From positions 7,163,001 through 7,227,000 of the forward strand of contig NZ_CP137573.1 in NCBI RefSeq assembly GCF_033343995.1: DNA of 64,000 nt. The letters are read 5' to 3'. Numbering within the stretch: position 1 is the first letter of the stretch; every line of letters starts with the position of its first letter. The position numbers and the translations under genes are program-made. Below, in pieces: positions 1 through 8,085 of the stretch. The notes beneath the pieces are model-generated. The model ran no database searches. It worked only from the letters and a program-made list of their open reading frames with translations, and was not told the DNA's origin. Origin of the DNA: Streptomyces sp. HUAS YS2. Its GTDB lineage: Bacteria > Actinomycetota > Actinomycetes > Streptomycetales > Streptomycetaceae.

Positions 1-828
1 CTCCACCGGGCGCAGGAAGAACCGCAGCCGGATGTTCCGCGCGGCGGCCCCTCCGTCCGCCGGACCCGCCGCCCAGCCCCGTACGACCTCCAGGTTCCGC
101 CGGTTCACCGCCGGGAGCCCGGACGGGTCGGCGAACGACGGGTCGAGCGCCAGCTCGGCGGGGTCCACCGAGACCGAGACCCCGGGCAGCGCGCCCAGTT
201 CGCGCAGCTCCTTGGTGGTGAACCTGGCCTGCCCGGGCCCGCGCCGCCCCACCATGTGCACCTCGCGCACCCCGCTTCGTTCCAGCGCCGCCAGCGCGCC
301 CTGGGGCACGTCCGTCGGCCGCAGCTCCTCCGGGCCGCGGGCCAGGATCCGGGTCACGTCCACCGCCACGTTCCCCACCCCGATCACCACGGCCGAGCGG
401 GCACCGAGGGCGAAGCCGTTGCCCGCCGCGTCCGGGTGCGCGCTGTACCAGGAGACGAACTCGGTCGCCGACCTGCTCCCCACCAGCTCCTCGCCGGGCA
501 CGCCCAGGTGCCGGTCGCGCGCGGCGCCCACGCAGTACACGACGGCGTGGTACAGCTCGAGCAGCCGGGCCGGCGTCAGCCCGCGCGTCCCGGCCTCGAC
601 GTTGCCCAGGAACCCGACGCGCTCGTCCTCCAGGACGGTGCGCAGGTTGCCCTGGAGCGACTTGATCTTCTCGTGGTCGGGGGCGACGCCGTAGCGCACG
701 AGGCCGTACGGGCACGGCAGCCGGTCCAGCACGTCCACCCGCACACCGGGCACGAGGTCCTGCTGGACCAGCGCCTGGGCGGTGTAGACCCCGCTCGGAC
801 CCGAGCCGACGACTGCGACGCGAAGCAC
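1..828 (-). CDS. Ferredoxin-NADP(+) reductase, FprA-type (3' end cut by window)
   Basis: The 276 visible codons begin at GTG 828 behind an AGGAGA ribosome site. The protein opens with a dinucleotide (FAD) motif, GSGPSG, and has a second nucleotide-binding segment, GVGNVAVDVTRIL, at about residue 150. It also shows GRRGPGQARFTTKELREL, the signature of the adrenodoxin reductase/FprA family. Members move electrons between NADPH and ferredoxin, often for cytochromes P450. Family proteins are about 450-460 residues, so roughly the last 180 lie outside the window. The family call is firm; the physiological partner cannot be told from here. Confidence 0.9.
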   Translation of the reverse strand, partial: MLRVAVVGSGPSGVYTAQALVQQDLVPGVRVDVLDRLPCPYGLVRYGVAPDHEKIKSLQGNLRTVLEDERVGFLGNVEAGTRGLTPARLLELYHAVVYCVGAARDRHLGVPGEELVGSRSATEFVSWYSAHPDAAGNGFALGARSAVVIGVGNVAVDVTRILARGPEELRPTDVPQGALAALERSGVREVHMVGRRGPGQARFTTKELRELGALPGVSVSVDPAELALDPSFADPSGLPAVNRRNLEVVRGWAAGPADGGAAARNIRLRFFLRPVE

Positions 829-934
829 GGGACGTCTCCTTCCCGCCGGGGCTTCCAGCATCGCACCGGAATCCCCCGGCGGGGAGTCGTCCCGCACCAC
901 GTGGCGCCCGCCGGCGCAGCCGCCACGGCGGTCG

Positions 935-1585
935 CTACATCGAGCGCATCCGGTTGATCTCGGCCGTCTGCTGCGCGATCACGTCGTTCGCCATCTCCTC
1001 CACCAGGACGTTGTTCCCCTCGGACAGCACCTGGGCGGCCATCGTCAGGGCCCCGTCGTGGTGGGTGATCATCAGCTTCAGGAAGAGGTCGTCGAAGGCC
1101 TTCCCCTTCGCCGCCTTCAGTTGGGCCAACTGGGCGTCGGTCGCCATGCCGGGCATCGTGCCGTGGTCGTGGCCGCTCTGCTTCGCCGGGCCACCGTTCG
1201 TTTTCAGCCAGCCTTCCATCGCGGCGATCTCCGGCTGCTGAGCCGCCGTGATCCGCGCCGCCAGCTTCTTCACCTGCTCCGATCCGGTCCGCTGGGGGAC
1301 CAGTGCGGTCATCGTCAGCGCCTGCCGGTGGTGGACGATCATCATCTGCGCGTAGCTGCGGTCCGCCGCGTTGGGCTTGTCGTCCGGCAGGGCGCGCGAG
1401 GCCTCCTCCGGGGACATCGTCCGGGCCGCCTCGCCCGGCTTGCCGGGCGCGATCACCTTCGGCCCGGTGGCCGCCCTGGCCTGCGGTTCGTCCCCGGACG
1501 ACCCCGACTCGCAGGCCCCGAGCAGGAGTACGGCGAGGACGCCCGCGGACGCGACGGCGGCGGTGCGGACGGGACGCTTCAACAA
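935..1585 (-). CDS. DUF305 lipoprotein (copper-binding-like, secreted)
   Basis: 216 residues with an N-terminal signal peptide ending in the lipobox LLGAC, so it is probably a lipoprotein on the outer face of the membrane. Two DUF305 units follow, each with a paired-His/Met pattern (MMIVHHRQALTM and LMITHHDGALTM). Such His/Met clusters suggest copper or other metal binding; this is inferred from the family. The start is TTG 1585 (TTG TTG AAG), 5 nt after GGAGG. It is divergent from the LVIVD gene, and DUF305/LVIVD neighbours are, as I recall, common in Streptomyces, which suggests a shared extracytoplasmic job. Confidence 0.85.
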   Translation of the reverse strand: MLKRPVRTAAVASAGVLAVLLLGACESGSSGDEPQARAATGPKVIAPGKPGEAARTMSPEEASRALPDDKPNAADRSYAQMMIVHHRQALTMTALVPQRTGSEQVKKLAARITAAQQPEIAAMEGWLKTNGGPAKQSGHDHGTMPGMATDAQLAQLKAAKGKAFDDLFLKLMITHHDGALTMAAQVLSEGNNVLVEEMANDVIAQQTAEINRMRSM

Positions 1586-1734
1586 GACGGCCTCCAGGGG
1601 CGATCGGGGTGGGCGAGGACGGAGGGGACGTTGTCACACATGCGTCAGGAGCGTCAGCAGAAAACCTTCATTACGTCTGTGTTGCCATCTGTTGAGATGT
1701 GCATGGAAAGGAAGATACTGCCGGGGTCCATGAA

Positions 1735-1752
1735 CCGTTCAACTCTGAACGG
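1735..1752. repeat. Hairpin just upstream of the LVIVD gene ribosome site
   Basis: CCGTTCA (1735-1741), 4-nt loop, TGAACGG (1746-1752): perfect 7-bp arms, 5 bp before the ribosome site AAGGGAGGA. It could be a leader hairpin or a regulator site. The 1586-1768 gap between the divergent genes also holds the smaller repeat CATCT-N4-AGATG (1686-1699). Confidence 0.5.
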
Positions 1753-1768
1753 ATACAAGGGAGGACGC

Positions 1769-3280
1769 GTGACCTCGTTGCGTACCACGCGCACACGACG
1801 CAGACCTCTGGCGGTCGCGGCTGCGGCCGCCGGACTGCTGGCCACCCTGCTGACGGCCGGACCCGCGGTCGCCACGCCCGACCCCGGCGACGCCGTCACC
1901 CAGGGCGCCGTCACCTCGGAGCAGGCTGCCGAGGCGCGATCCGCCGTCCAGAGCGGCGAGATACCCGGCGTGGACGAGATCGTCCACAGCGACAACATCA
2001 CCCACCTCACCAACATCCCCAAGGACGCCCTGCCGGGCACCAACTCGGACCTGGCGTTCCAGGGCAAGTACGCGTTCGCGGGCAACTACGACGGCTTCCG
2101 GATCTTCGACATCAGCGACCCGAAGGCGCCGAAGACCGTCGCCCAGGTCCTCTGCCCGGGCTCGCAGAACGACATCTCCGTCTCCGGCAACCTTCTCTTC
2201 CTGTCCACCGACTCCTCCCGCAGCGACAACTCCTGTGCCAGCACCACGCAGCCGGCCACGGAGAAGTCCTCGTGGGAGGGCATGAAGATCTTCGACATCA
2301 GCGACATCGCCAACCCGAAGTACGTGGCCGCGGTCGAGACCGCCTGCGGTTCGCACACCCACACGCTCGTGCCCAAGGGCAAGAACGTGTACGTGTACGT
2401 CTCCTCGTACTCCCCGAACGTGGCCTTCCCCGACTGCCAGCCGCCGCACGACGGCATCTCGGTGATCAAGGTCCCGCGCAAGGCCCCGCAGCAGGCCGCG
2501 ATCGTGAACTTCCCGGTGCTCTTCCCCGGTGACGGCCCGGACGGCGGCGGCAATCCCGGCGGTCCCACCAACCCGGGCGTCTCCAAGACCACCGGCTGCC
2601 ACGACATCACGGTCCTGCCGTCGAAGAACCTGGCCGCCGGCGCCTGCATGGGCGACGGCATCCTCTTCGACATCGCGGACCCGGAGCACCCGAGGGTCAT
2701 CGACCAGGTCCAGGACAACGTGAACTTCGCGTTCTGGCACTCGGCGACCTTCAACCAGAAGGCCGACAAGGTCGTCTTCACCGACGAGCTCGGCGGCGGC
2801 TCCGGCGCCACCTGCAACGCGGCGGTCGGTCCGAACCGCGGTGCCGACGGCATCTACGACATCGTCGGCAAGGGCGACCAGCGCAAGCTGGTGTTCCGCA
2901 GCTACTTCAAGATCCCGCGCCACCAGGCCGACACCGAGAACTGTGTCGCCCACAACGGCTCGCTCATCCCGGTCAAGGGCAAGGACCTGATGGTCCAGGC
3001 CTGGTACCAGGGCGGCGTGTCCGTCTGGGACTTCACCGACTCCTCGCAGCCGCGTGAGATCGCGTACTTCGAGCGCGGCCCGCTCACCACGGACGTGATC
3101 CGCACGGGCGGTTCGTGGTCGGCGTACTACTACAACGGCCACATCTACTCGAACGACATCGCCAAGGGCTTCGACGTGCTGAAGCTCAGCGACCGTCGTA
3201 CCGACCCCGCGAAGAAGATCCGGATGGACGAGCTGAACGTCCAGACCCAGCCGGACTACTTCGAGGACTTCGAGGACTGA
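1769..3280 (+). CDS. Secreted LVIVD-repeat protein (beta-propeller-like)
   Basis: 503 residues. GTG 1769 is chosen because AAGGGAGGA lies just upstream and an Arg-rich signal peptide (TRTRRRP then an Ala/Leu core ending AVA) follows. The open frame extends further upstream but has no such signal there. The mature part contains recurring blade motifs of the LVIVD type: FDISDPKAPKTVAQV, FDISDIANPKYVAAVE, FDIADPEHPRVIDQVQ and WDFTDSSQPREIAYF. The His-rich segments (CGSHTHTLVP, CHDITV, FWHSATF) are also family-like. The enzymatic role is unknown. Its last 25 bp overlap the convergent TetR gene. Confidence 0.8.
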   Translation: MTSLRTTRTRRRPLAVAAAAAGLLATLLTAGPAVATPDPGDAVTQGAVTSEQAAEARSAVQSGEIPGVDEIVHSDNITHLTNIPKDALPGTNSDLAFQGKYAFAGNYDGFRIFDISDPKAPKTVAQVLCPGSQNDISVSGNLLFLSTDSSRSDNSCASTTQPATEKSSWEGMKIFDISDIANPKYVAAVETACGSHTHTLVPKGKNVYVYVSSYSPNVAFPDCQPPHDGISVIKVPRKAPQQAAIVNFPVLFPGDGPDGGGNPGGPTNPGVSKTTGCHDITVLPSKNLAAGACMGDGILFDIADPEHPRVIDQVQDNVNFAFWHSATFNQKADKVVFTDELGGGSGATCNAAVGPNRGADGIYDIVGKGDQRKLVFRSYFKIPRHQADTENCVAHNGSLIPVKGKDLMVQAWYQGGVSVWDFTDSSQPREIAYFERGPLTTDVIRTGGSWSAYYYNGHIYSNDIAKGFDVLKLSDRRTDPAKKIRMDELNVQTQPDYFEDFED

Positions 3281-3909
3281 TCCAGCGGTCGTGACGGCAT
3301 GCCGTCGGGCGGACCTCCGTCCGGCGGCATGCCCATGTCCCAGTCGAGCCCGTACCGCTGGAACAGTTCCGCCCGCAGCCGGGGGAGCGGCATCGGCGCG
3401 CCGGGCAGCAGCATCGCGACCACCGTGCCCATCAGCAGCGCGCGCAGCAGCGGATATTCGGTGTCCACGTCGGGGGAGCCGAAACGGACCATCGTGTCCC
3501 GCAGCAGGAAGGCCAGCCGCTGCTGCTCCGGGCACTGCACGAACCCCTCGGCCTGCAGGATGCCGGCCATGTGCGTCCGCATCAGCAGCGGACGGTCCCG
3601 CGCGAGACCGAGGATCGCGTCGATCGCCCGCGCCAGCCGCTCCCGGCCGTCCTCGGTGCGCGGCTCCCGCTCCAGCGCCTCCTCCAGCGTCAGGTGCATC
3701 AGCCGGTGCACCGCGGACTGGAGCAGCTGTCGCTTGCCCGGGAAGTAGTAGGAGACGAGGCCACGGGCGGTGCCGGCCCGGTCGGCTATGTCTCCGAGCG
3801 TCGTCGCCTCGTATCCGTGCTCGCCGACGAGGTCGACGGCGGCCTGCAGAATGCGCTCGCGGGACCGCCGCCGAAGCTCTTCATTGACCGATGGGCTCCG
3901 CGGGGACAT
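3256..3909 (-). CDS. TetR/AcrR-family transcriptional regulator
   Basis: 217 residues, starting at ATG 3909 (MSPRSPSVNEELRRRSRERIL) behind AGGAG. The HTH reads TLGDIADRAGTARGLVSYYFPGKRQLL, typical of TetR N-termini; the C-terminal ligand domain is not diagnostic. An in-frame codon at 3942 is rejected because it falls inside a -10-like TATATT. The tail is Pro/Gly-rich and overlaps the LVIVD gene by 25 bp tail to tail. Autoregulation is likely, since an inverted repeat sits just after the -10. The target beyond itself is unknown; PAP2 lies upstream but on the same strand. Confidence 0.85.
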   Translation of the reverse strand: MSPRSPSVNEELRRRSRERILQAAVDLVGEHGYEATTLGDIADRAGTARGLVSYYFPGKRQLLQSAVHRLMHLTLEEALEREPRTEDGRERLARAIDAILGLARDRPLLMRTHMAGILQAEGFVQCPEQQRLAFLLRDTMVRFGSPDVDTEYPLLRALLMGTVVAMLLPGAPMPLPRLRAELFQRYGLDWDMGMPPDGGPPDGMPSRPLDQSSKSSK

Positions 3910-3928
3910 GCTGGACTCCTGCGTTGAC

Positions 3929-3946
3929 TGGCTTCCAGCCAATATA
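3929..3946 (-). promoter_or_regulatory. Promoter -10 with overlapping TetR operator
   Basis: On the minus strand TATATT (3946-3941) is a -10-like hexamer. It runs straight into the perfect inverted repeat TGGCT-N3-AGCCA (3929-3941). The repressor would cover the -10 and start point of its own gene. The sites are seen in the sequence; the regulation is inferred. Confidence 0.6.
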
Positions 3947-4045
3947 CTCAGCGTGTCCTGCCGCCACGCCGCCGCGCCTGGTCGGCAGGGCTCTGCCGTC
4001 TGTTCTGGGCGACGCGGGGGATCGTCCAGGACAGACGGCTTTGTC

Positions 4046-4696
4046 CTATTCTCCTCCGGTCTCTTCGTCGATCCGCCGCCACAGGCGTGAGCGATAGGTG
4101 AGCACCGTCACGCACACCAGGCAGGCGCCGAGCAGCCAGCCCTCGACGACGTCCGACGTCCAGTGCACCCCCAGGTACACCCGGGTCCAGCCGACGCCCA
4201 CGACGGACACCAGCGCCGCCACGACGAGCACGCTCCAGCCGCGCCACCGCTCCTGCCAGTGCAGCGCCAGTACCCAGAGCAGCAGGCCCCAGGTCACGGT
4301 CGCCGTCATCGCGTGGCCGGAGGGAAAGGCCTCGTACTGTGCGCTGTCCACCGGATCGGGCCAGCTCGGCCGGGGCCGGTCGACCAGCGCCTTCACCACC
4401 CGCTGGGTCACCGCGGTCAGCACGCTCGCCAACGCCGTCCACACCGCGAGCCGCCGCTCGCGGCGCAGCCAGAGCACCACCACGGTCACCACGATCAGCG
4501 CGCGCATCGTCCACGGGTCCCAGATCCAGTCGCTGAGGATCCGGTTCAGCTCCGTGAAGCCCGGCTCGGCGACCGCGCTGCGGTGCAGCGCCTCCGCCAC
4601 GTCGTGGTCCGCCGCGATGAGCGGACCCCAGCGGGTGGCCACGAGCACCAACAGGAGGACGGCGAGCAGACCCGAGGCCACGGCGGAGGAGCGCAT
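4046..4696 (-). CDS. PAP2-family membrane phosphatase
   Basis: 216 residues with about five membrane helices. All three PAP2 active-site motifs are present: K102-ALVDRPRP, PSGH with H128, and the R172/H178/D182 set in TRVYLGVHWTSDV. The family dephosphorylates lipid phosphates such as undecaprenyl diphosphate, phosphatidic acid or phosphatidylglycerol phosphate. Length and architecture are normal. It stands alone, between the TetR gene and the M56 peptidase. The exact substrate cannot be read from sequence. Confidence 0.92.
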   Translation of the reverse strand: MRSSAVASGLLAVLLLVLVATRWGPLIAADHDVAEALHRSAVAEPGFTELNRILSDWIWDPWTMRALIVVTVVVLWLRRERRLAVWTALASVLTAVTQRVVKALVDRPRPSWPDPVDSAQYEAFPSGHAMTATVTWGLLLWVLALHWQERWRGWSVLVVAALVSVVGVGWTRVYLGVHWTSDVVEGWLLGACLVCVTVLTYRSRLWRRIDEETGGE

Positions 4697-4778
4697 GAGC
4701 CGATCCTTCCGGACGGAACCGAATCGCGTCCTCCGCTTCGCCGGAACGGCGGGTCGCGTCCGGCGCGCGGTGGGCGGG

Positions 4779-4826
4779 TGGTCCGCCGGCGCGGCGGGCA
4801 GATGGTCCGTCGGCGCGGGTGGTCCG
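4779..4826. repeat. Short imperfect repeats between PAP2 and M56 genes
   Basis: The 133-bp gap 4697-4829 contains three TGGTCCG units (4779, 4803, 4820) in a GGCGCGG-rich context, ending just before the M56 stop codon. No clear terminator stem was found. It may be low-complexity drift. Confidence 0.4.
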
Positions 4827-4829
4827 GCG

Positions 4830-5765
4830 TCAGCGCAGGGCGGCGAGGCCCGGGATCAGGGCGACCAGCAGCGGGATCACGGGGACGAGGGCCGCGGTGG
4901 CCGTCAGGCGCAGCCGCTGGAACGGCGCGAGCCGGGGCGAGGCGGCCAGCAGCCGGTTCACCCGCTGCGGAACGTCCGCCTCCGGCGACGAGGCGGGGCC
5001 GAACACGCCCCGGTCCTCGTTGAGTTCCACCAGCGCGAGCGCGGTGGTCAGCCGGCCGTAGCGGCGCGACGCCACGTCGTCGGCGGCCAGTTCGACCAGC
5101 CGGTGCATCTCGCCACGGAACGCGGCGAAGACCGGGATCCCCGGGAACCCGCCGGCCAGCGCCGCAGAGCAGTGCAACAGCCAGTCGTGCCGGGCCCGCG
5201 CGTGCCCCTCCTCGTGCGCCAGGACCGCGTCGAGCTGACGTCCCTTCAGTCGCTGTAGGGCGGCCGTCGTGATGACCAGCTGGGGTGTGGCGCCCGGCAG
5301 CCACCAGGCGTCCGGCCGCTCGCCCTCCAGGACCACCAGCGGCCCGGCGCCCGGCTCCTCACCCGGCAACATCGGGGCGCGGACGAGCAGTTCGCGCCGG
5401 CGCGTCCGGCGTCGTGCCCGGGCTCGTCGGACCTCCCGGGCGAGCATCGTGACGGTCCACAGCCCGCCGCAGGCCAGCAACACCGCGAGGGGCCCCGACC
5501 AGGGCTGGTGCCCCCCGAGTTCGTACGCCTCGATCACGCCGTTGGGCGCGGACGCGAAGAGCTGTCCCCTGACGGCCTGCCAGGCCACCGCCGCGCTGAG
5601 CGTCATCGAAAGTCCGAAGCTCAGCAGCACCGCGGCCACCACACACTGCCACACCCACAGCGCCACGACCGGTTCGCGCTCCACCCAGACCGCCTGTGCC
5701 AGCAGCCGCGGGGCGACGGCAGCGGTCACGACGCCGAGCACGAGCAGCGTGAGGGAGACCACCAT
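4830..5765 (-). CDS. M56-family (BlaR1-like) membrane metallopeptidase
   Basis: 311 residues with four or five hydrophobic segments and the zinc motif H184-EEGH-188 followed by ARARHDWLLHC. This is the M56 peptidase domain found in BlaR1/MecR1, here without a penicillin-sensor domain. Such proteins normally cleave a BlaI/CopY repressor encoded next door. No BlaI-like gene is visible here; the upstream neighbour is DUF5134. A -10 hexamer TAGGGT lies 6 nt before the ATG, so the message is probably leaderless. The family call is firm, the substrate unknown. Confidence 0.88.
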   Translation of the reverse strand: MVVSLTLLVLGVVTAAVAPRLLAQAVWVEREPVVALWVWQCVVAAVLLSFGLSMTLSAAVAWQAVRGQLFASAPNGVIEAYELGGHQPWSGPLAVLLACGGLWTVTMLAREVRRARARRRTRRRELLVRAPMLPGEEPGAGPLVVLEGERPDAWWLPGATPQLVITTAALQRLKGRQLDAVLAHEEGHARARHDWLLHCSAALAGGFPGIPVFAAFRGEMHRLVELAADDVASRRYGRLTTALALVELNEDRGVFGPASSPEADVPQRVNRLLAASPRLAPFQRLRLTATAALVPVIPLLVALIPGLAALR

Positions 5766-5771
5766 GCCGCC

Positions 5772-5777
5772 ACCCTA
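5772..5777 (-). promoter_or_regulatory. Leaderless -10 of the M56 gene
   Basis: TAGGGT on the minus strand, 6 nt before ATG 5765. Transcription would start at or next to the start codon, which fits the absence of a good ribosome site. Confidence 0.55.
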
Positions 5778-5902
5778 TGAGTCCCTGCTACTCGGGGGTA
5801 TGGCCGAGCGCGCCAAGTGACGCACGCCACGGTTTGACGCGGCCGACGCGCACCGGGCCGTCACCCCGTCACCTCCCCTCGCCCGTCGCCTCGCCGTGCC
5901 CG

Positions 5903-6457
5903 TCACATCGTGACGAGCATGGCGAGCATGGCCAGCCCCATCGACAGTCGGCAGGCCGCCGCCAGCTCCGGCCGCGCCGCCCACCCGGGCGACGCGCCGC
6001 CGGCCGTCACCCCTGCCGGCACCAGCCGTGCGCCCGACCGCAGCACGTAGACCGTGTAGTAGAGGAGCAGGGCCCCTGTCAGCACGGGCAGCCCCGCCGC
6101 TCCCGCGCCGTGCGCCCCGTGCGCTCCCTGTGCCGGAAGCGTCATCGCCAGCGCCATGTAGACCATCGCCACCGAGCCCACCGTGTGGTGCAGATGGTGC
6201 CCGCCGCGCCGCGCGGACCACAGCGCGCGCAGCGCCGCGCCGCCGAACACGGCCGCGTACACCGCCCAGCTCCACGACGGCGGCACGAACACCGCGGCGG
6301 GCACGGCCATCGCCGCCATCCCGAACCCCATCAGGGCCTCGCCCCCGGCGGCCCGGCGCTCCTCGCCCGCGCCGCGGCGCATCCGCAGCAGGCAGTACGC
6401 GCCGGACGCCGCGCACAGCGTCACCAGCAGCCATCCGGCCGTCGCCGGTCCGTGCAC
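5903..6457 (-). CDS. DUF5134 integral membrane protein
   Basis: 184 residues with about six hydrophobic helices. GTG 6457 is chosen because GGGGGAGG lies 6 nt upstream and the product then begins MHGPATAGWLLVTLC, the usual DUF5134 opening. An upstream in-frame GTG at 6481 abuts its ribosome site. A His-rich stretch (GGHHLHHT, GAHGAHGAG) sits between helices and could bind metal. The function of the family is unknown. It lies 137 bp upstream of the M56 gene on the same strand, but that gene has its own promoter. Confidence 0.75.
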   Translation of the reverse strand: MHGPATAGWLLVTLCAASGAYCLLRMRRGAGEERRAAGGEALMGFGMAAMAVPAAVFVPPSWSWAVYAAVFGGAALRALWSARRGGHHLHHTVGSVAMVYMALAMTLPAQGAHGAHGAGAAGLPVLTGALLLYYTVYVLRSGARLVPAGVTAGGASPGWAARPELAAACRLSMGLAMLAMLVTM

Positions 6458-6602
6458 GGGCCACCTCCCCCTCGCCGCCACTCCTCCGTCGATGCCCGCG
6501 CGCCCGGGCCGTTACGCGAGCGCAGGGGTGTACGGGGGGAGCGCGCCGGGCGGGCGCTACGCTCGGGAGAGATCACCGCCGCCGCGAGGGGAGCCGACCC
6601 GC

Positions 6603-7154
6603 ATGGACACCGCACTGCCCCAGGAGTCCGGACAGCTCAGCTACCGGGACGCCGTCGAGGCGGACGTGCCCGTCGTCGTCCCGCTCGTCGAGTCCGCCTA
6701 CCGCGGCGACTCCAGCCGCACCGGGTGGACCACCGAGGCGGACATCCTGCAGGGGCAGCGCACCGACCCCGAGGGTGTACGGGAGGTCATCGCCGCCCCG
6801 GGCTCGCGGCTGCTCCTCGTGGAGCGCGACGGCGAGCTGATCGGCTGCTGCCAGCTGGAGCACCGCGACGAGGCGGCGTACTTCGGCATGTTCGCGGTGC
6901 GTCCGGGCGTGCAGGGCGGCGGCCTGGGCAAGCAGATCCTCGCCGAGGCCGAGCGGCAGGCGCGCGAGACCTGGGGCGTGCGCGAGATGCACATGACCGT
7001 GATCTCGGTGCGCGACGAGCTGATCGCCTACTACGAGCGCCGCGGCTACCGCCGTACGGGACGGATGACGCCCTTCCCGTACGGCGACGAGCGCTTCGGC
7101 CTGCCGCAGCGCGCGGACCTGCAGTTCGAGCTGCTGGTGAAGGTCCTGGCCTGA
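6603..7154 (+). CDS. GNAT-family N-acetyltransferase
   Basis: 183 residues from ATG 6603, with GAGGGGAG upstream. The acetyl-CoA binding motif is FGMFAVRPGVQGGGLGKQIL (R/Q-x-x-G-x-G/A form), followed by an ELIAYYERRGYRRTGR helix typical of the family. It would transfer an acetyl group to an amine; the substrate is not identifiable. A probable -10, TACGCT, lies at about 6560. Its stop codon sits inside a 10-bp hairpin shared with the convergent gene. Confidence 0.88.
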   Translation: MDTALPQESGQLSYRDAVEADVPVVVPLVESAYRGDSSRTGWTTEADILQGQRTDPEGVREVIAAPGSRLLLVERDGELIGCCQLEHRDEAAYFGMFAVRPGVQGGGLGKQILAEAERQARETWGVREMHMTVISVRDELIAYYERRGYRRTGRMTPFPYGDERFGLPQRADLQFELLVKVLA

Positions 7155-7173
7155 CGCCGCCGTGCGTCAGGCC
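7148..7173. terminator. Bidirectional hairpin over the GNAT stop codon
   Basis: GGCCTGACGC (7148-7157), 6-nt loop, GCGTCAGGCC (7164-7173): a perfect 10-bp stem containing the TGA. It serves as a likely rho-independent-type terminator between convergent genes, without a T tract, as is usual in this group. Confidence 0.65.
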
Positions 7174-7237
7174 GTCGGACCCGGCGCGGACGTGCGTCAG
7201 GCCGTGCACGCGGCGCGGACGCGTGTCAGGCGGTGAA
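7161..7237. repeat. 29-30-bp tandem repeat (2.6 copies) between convergent stops
   Basis: Copies at 7161-7190, 7191-7219 and a partial one at 7220-7237 share the core CGTGCGTCAGG and the spacer GGCGCGGA. Each copy can pair with the GGCCTGACGC arm of the hairpin. The last copy contains the stop codon of the glycerophosphodiesterase gene. Confidence 0.65.
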
Positions 7238-7909
7238 GCGGCCGGTGCGGCGGATCTCCGGGTAGTCGGTCGTCGCGCCGTCCAGTTCCAGCGCCCGGAC
7301 GAGCCGCAGGTGGTCCTGCGTGTTGACCACCCAGCCGATGACCCGCAGGCCCTCGCCGTGCGCGTGCTCGACCGTCTCCAGGTTCAGCCGCCGGATGTTC
7401 AGCGCGAGGCTCTCCGCGCCGACGGCCTTCGCCCGGTCCACGACGTCCGATTCCCAGCGACTGGCGATCAGTGCCGTCCGGGCCCCGGGCACCAGCCGGG
7501 AGATCTCGGCGATCGCCCCGTCGTGGAAGGACGAGACCTCGACCCGGCCGACCAGGTCGCGCCGGTGCATCACGTCCGCCAGCGCCCGGGCCGCCGCCTC
7601 GTCCTTGATCTCCGCCTGGAGCGGCGCCCGCACCGCGTCCAGGACCTCTTCGAAGACCGGGATCCGTTCGCCCTGGCCCGCGTCGAGCCCGCGCAGCTCG
7701 GCGAGGGTCAGCTCGGCGATGCGCCCGCTGCCGTCCGTCGTCCGGTCGACCTCCGCGTCGTGCATGACGACGAGCGCGCCGTCCTTGCTCAGGTGGAGGT
7801 CCAGCTCGATGACGTCCATGCCCGCGTGTTCGGCGTGGACGAAGGAGCGCAGGGTGTTCTCGGGTTCGACACCCATGACTCCGCGATGACCGATGGTGAG
7901 GAAACTCAA
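7226..7909 (-). CDS. Glycerophosphodiester phosphodiesterase
   Basis: 227 residues, cytoplasmic (no signal peptide). It has the GDPD signatures IGHRGVMGVEPENT (H8, R9 and the E/N pair), VIELDLHLSKDGALVVMHD (metal-binding E/D and catalytic His) and QAEIKDE. The enzyme hydrolyses glycerophosphodiesters to glycerol-3-phosphate and an alcohol. The start appears to be TTG 7909 with GAGAAG upstream. Length is normal for the short bacterial form. It is convergent with the GNAT gene. Confidence 0.9.
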   Translation of the reverse strand: MSFLTIGHRGVMGVEPENTLRSFVHAEHAGMDVIELDLHLSKDGALVVMHDAEVDRTTDGSGRIAELTLAELRGLDAGQGERIPVFEEVLDAVRAPLQAEIKDEAAARALADVMHRRDLVGRVEVSSFHDGAIAEISRLVPGARTALIASRWESDVVDRAKAVGAESLALNIRRLNLETVEHAHGEGLRVIGWVVNTQDHLRLVRALELDGATTDYPEIRRTGRFTA

Positions 7910-8085
7910 GATCTTCTCGCTTCCGTCGATGGCCGGGCCGTCGAGGTCCGCGCGTCCGGGTCCCGCCGGGCGCCGTGGCGGCTCGGGCGCAGCCTAACGG
8001 CCGCCGCCGACGATGCAATCGGTCGTGCACAGGGCTTCGGAGGCGTTCCTTCCAGGGGCTATGCGCCCTCTCGGGCCCGTTCGGC

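Noticed and set aside
1739..3535. 598-codon minus-strand open frame across the LVIVD gene
   Set aside because: Antisense shadow caused by high GC; composition is Arg/Asp/Val-rich with no domain, while the plus strand has signal peptide and LVIVD motifs.
7161..7237. Tandem array as a minimal CRISPR
   Set aside because: Copies are adjacent with no unique spacers, and it contains stop codons of both flanking genes.
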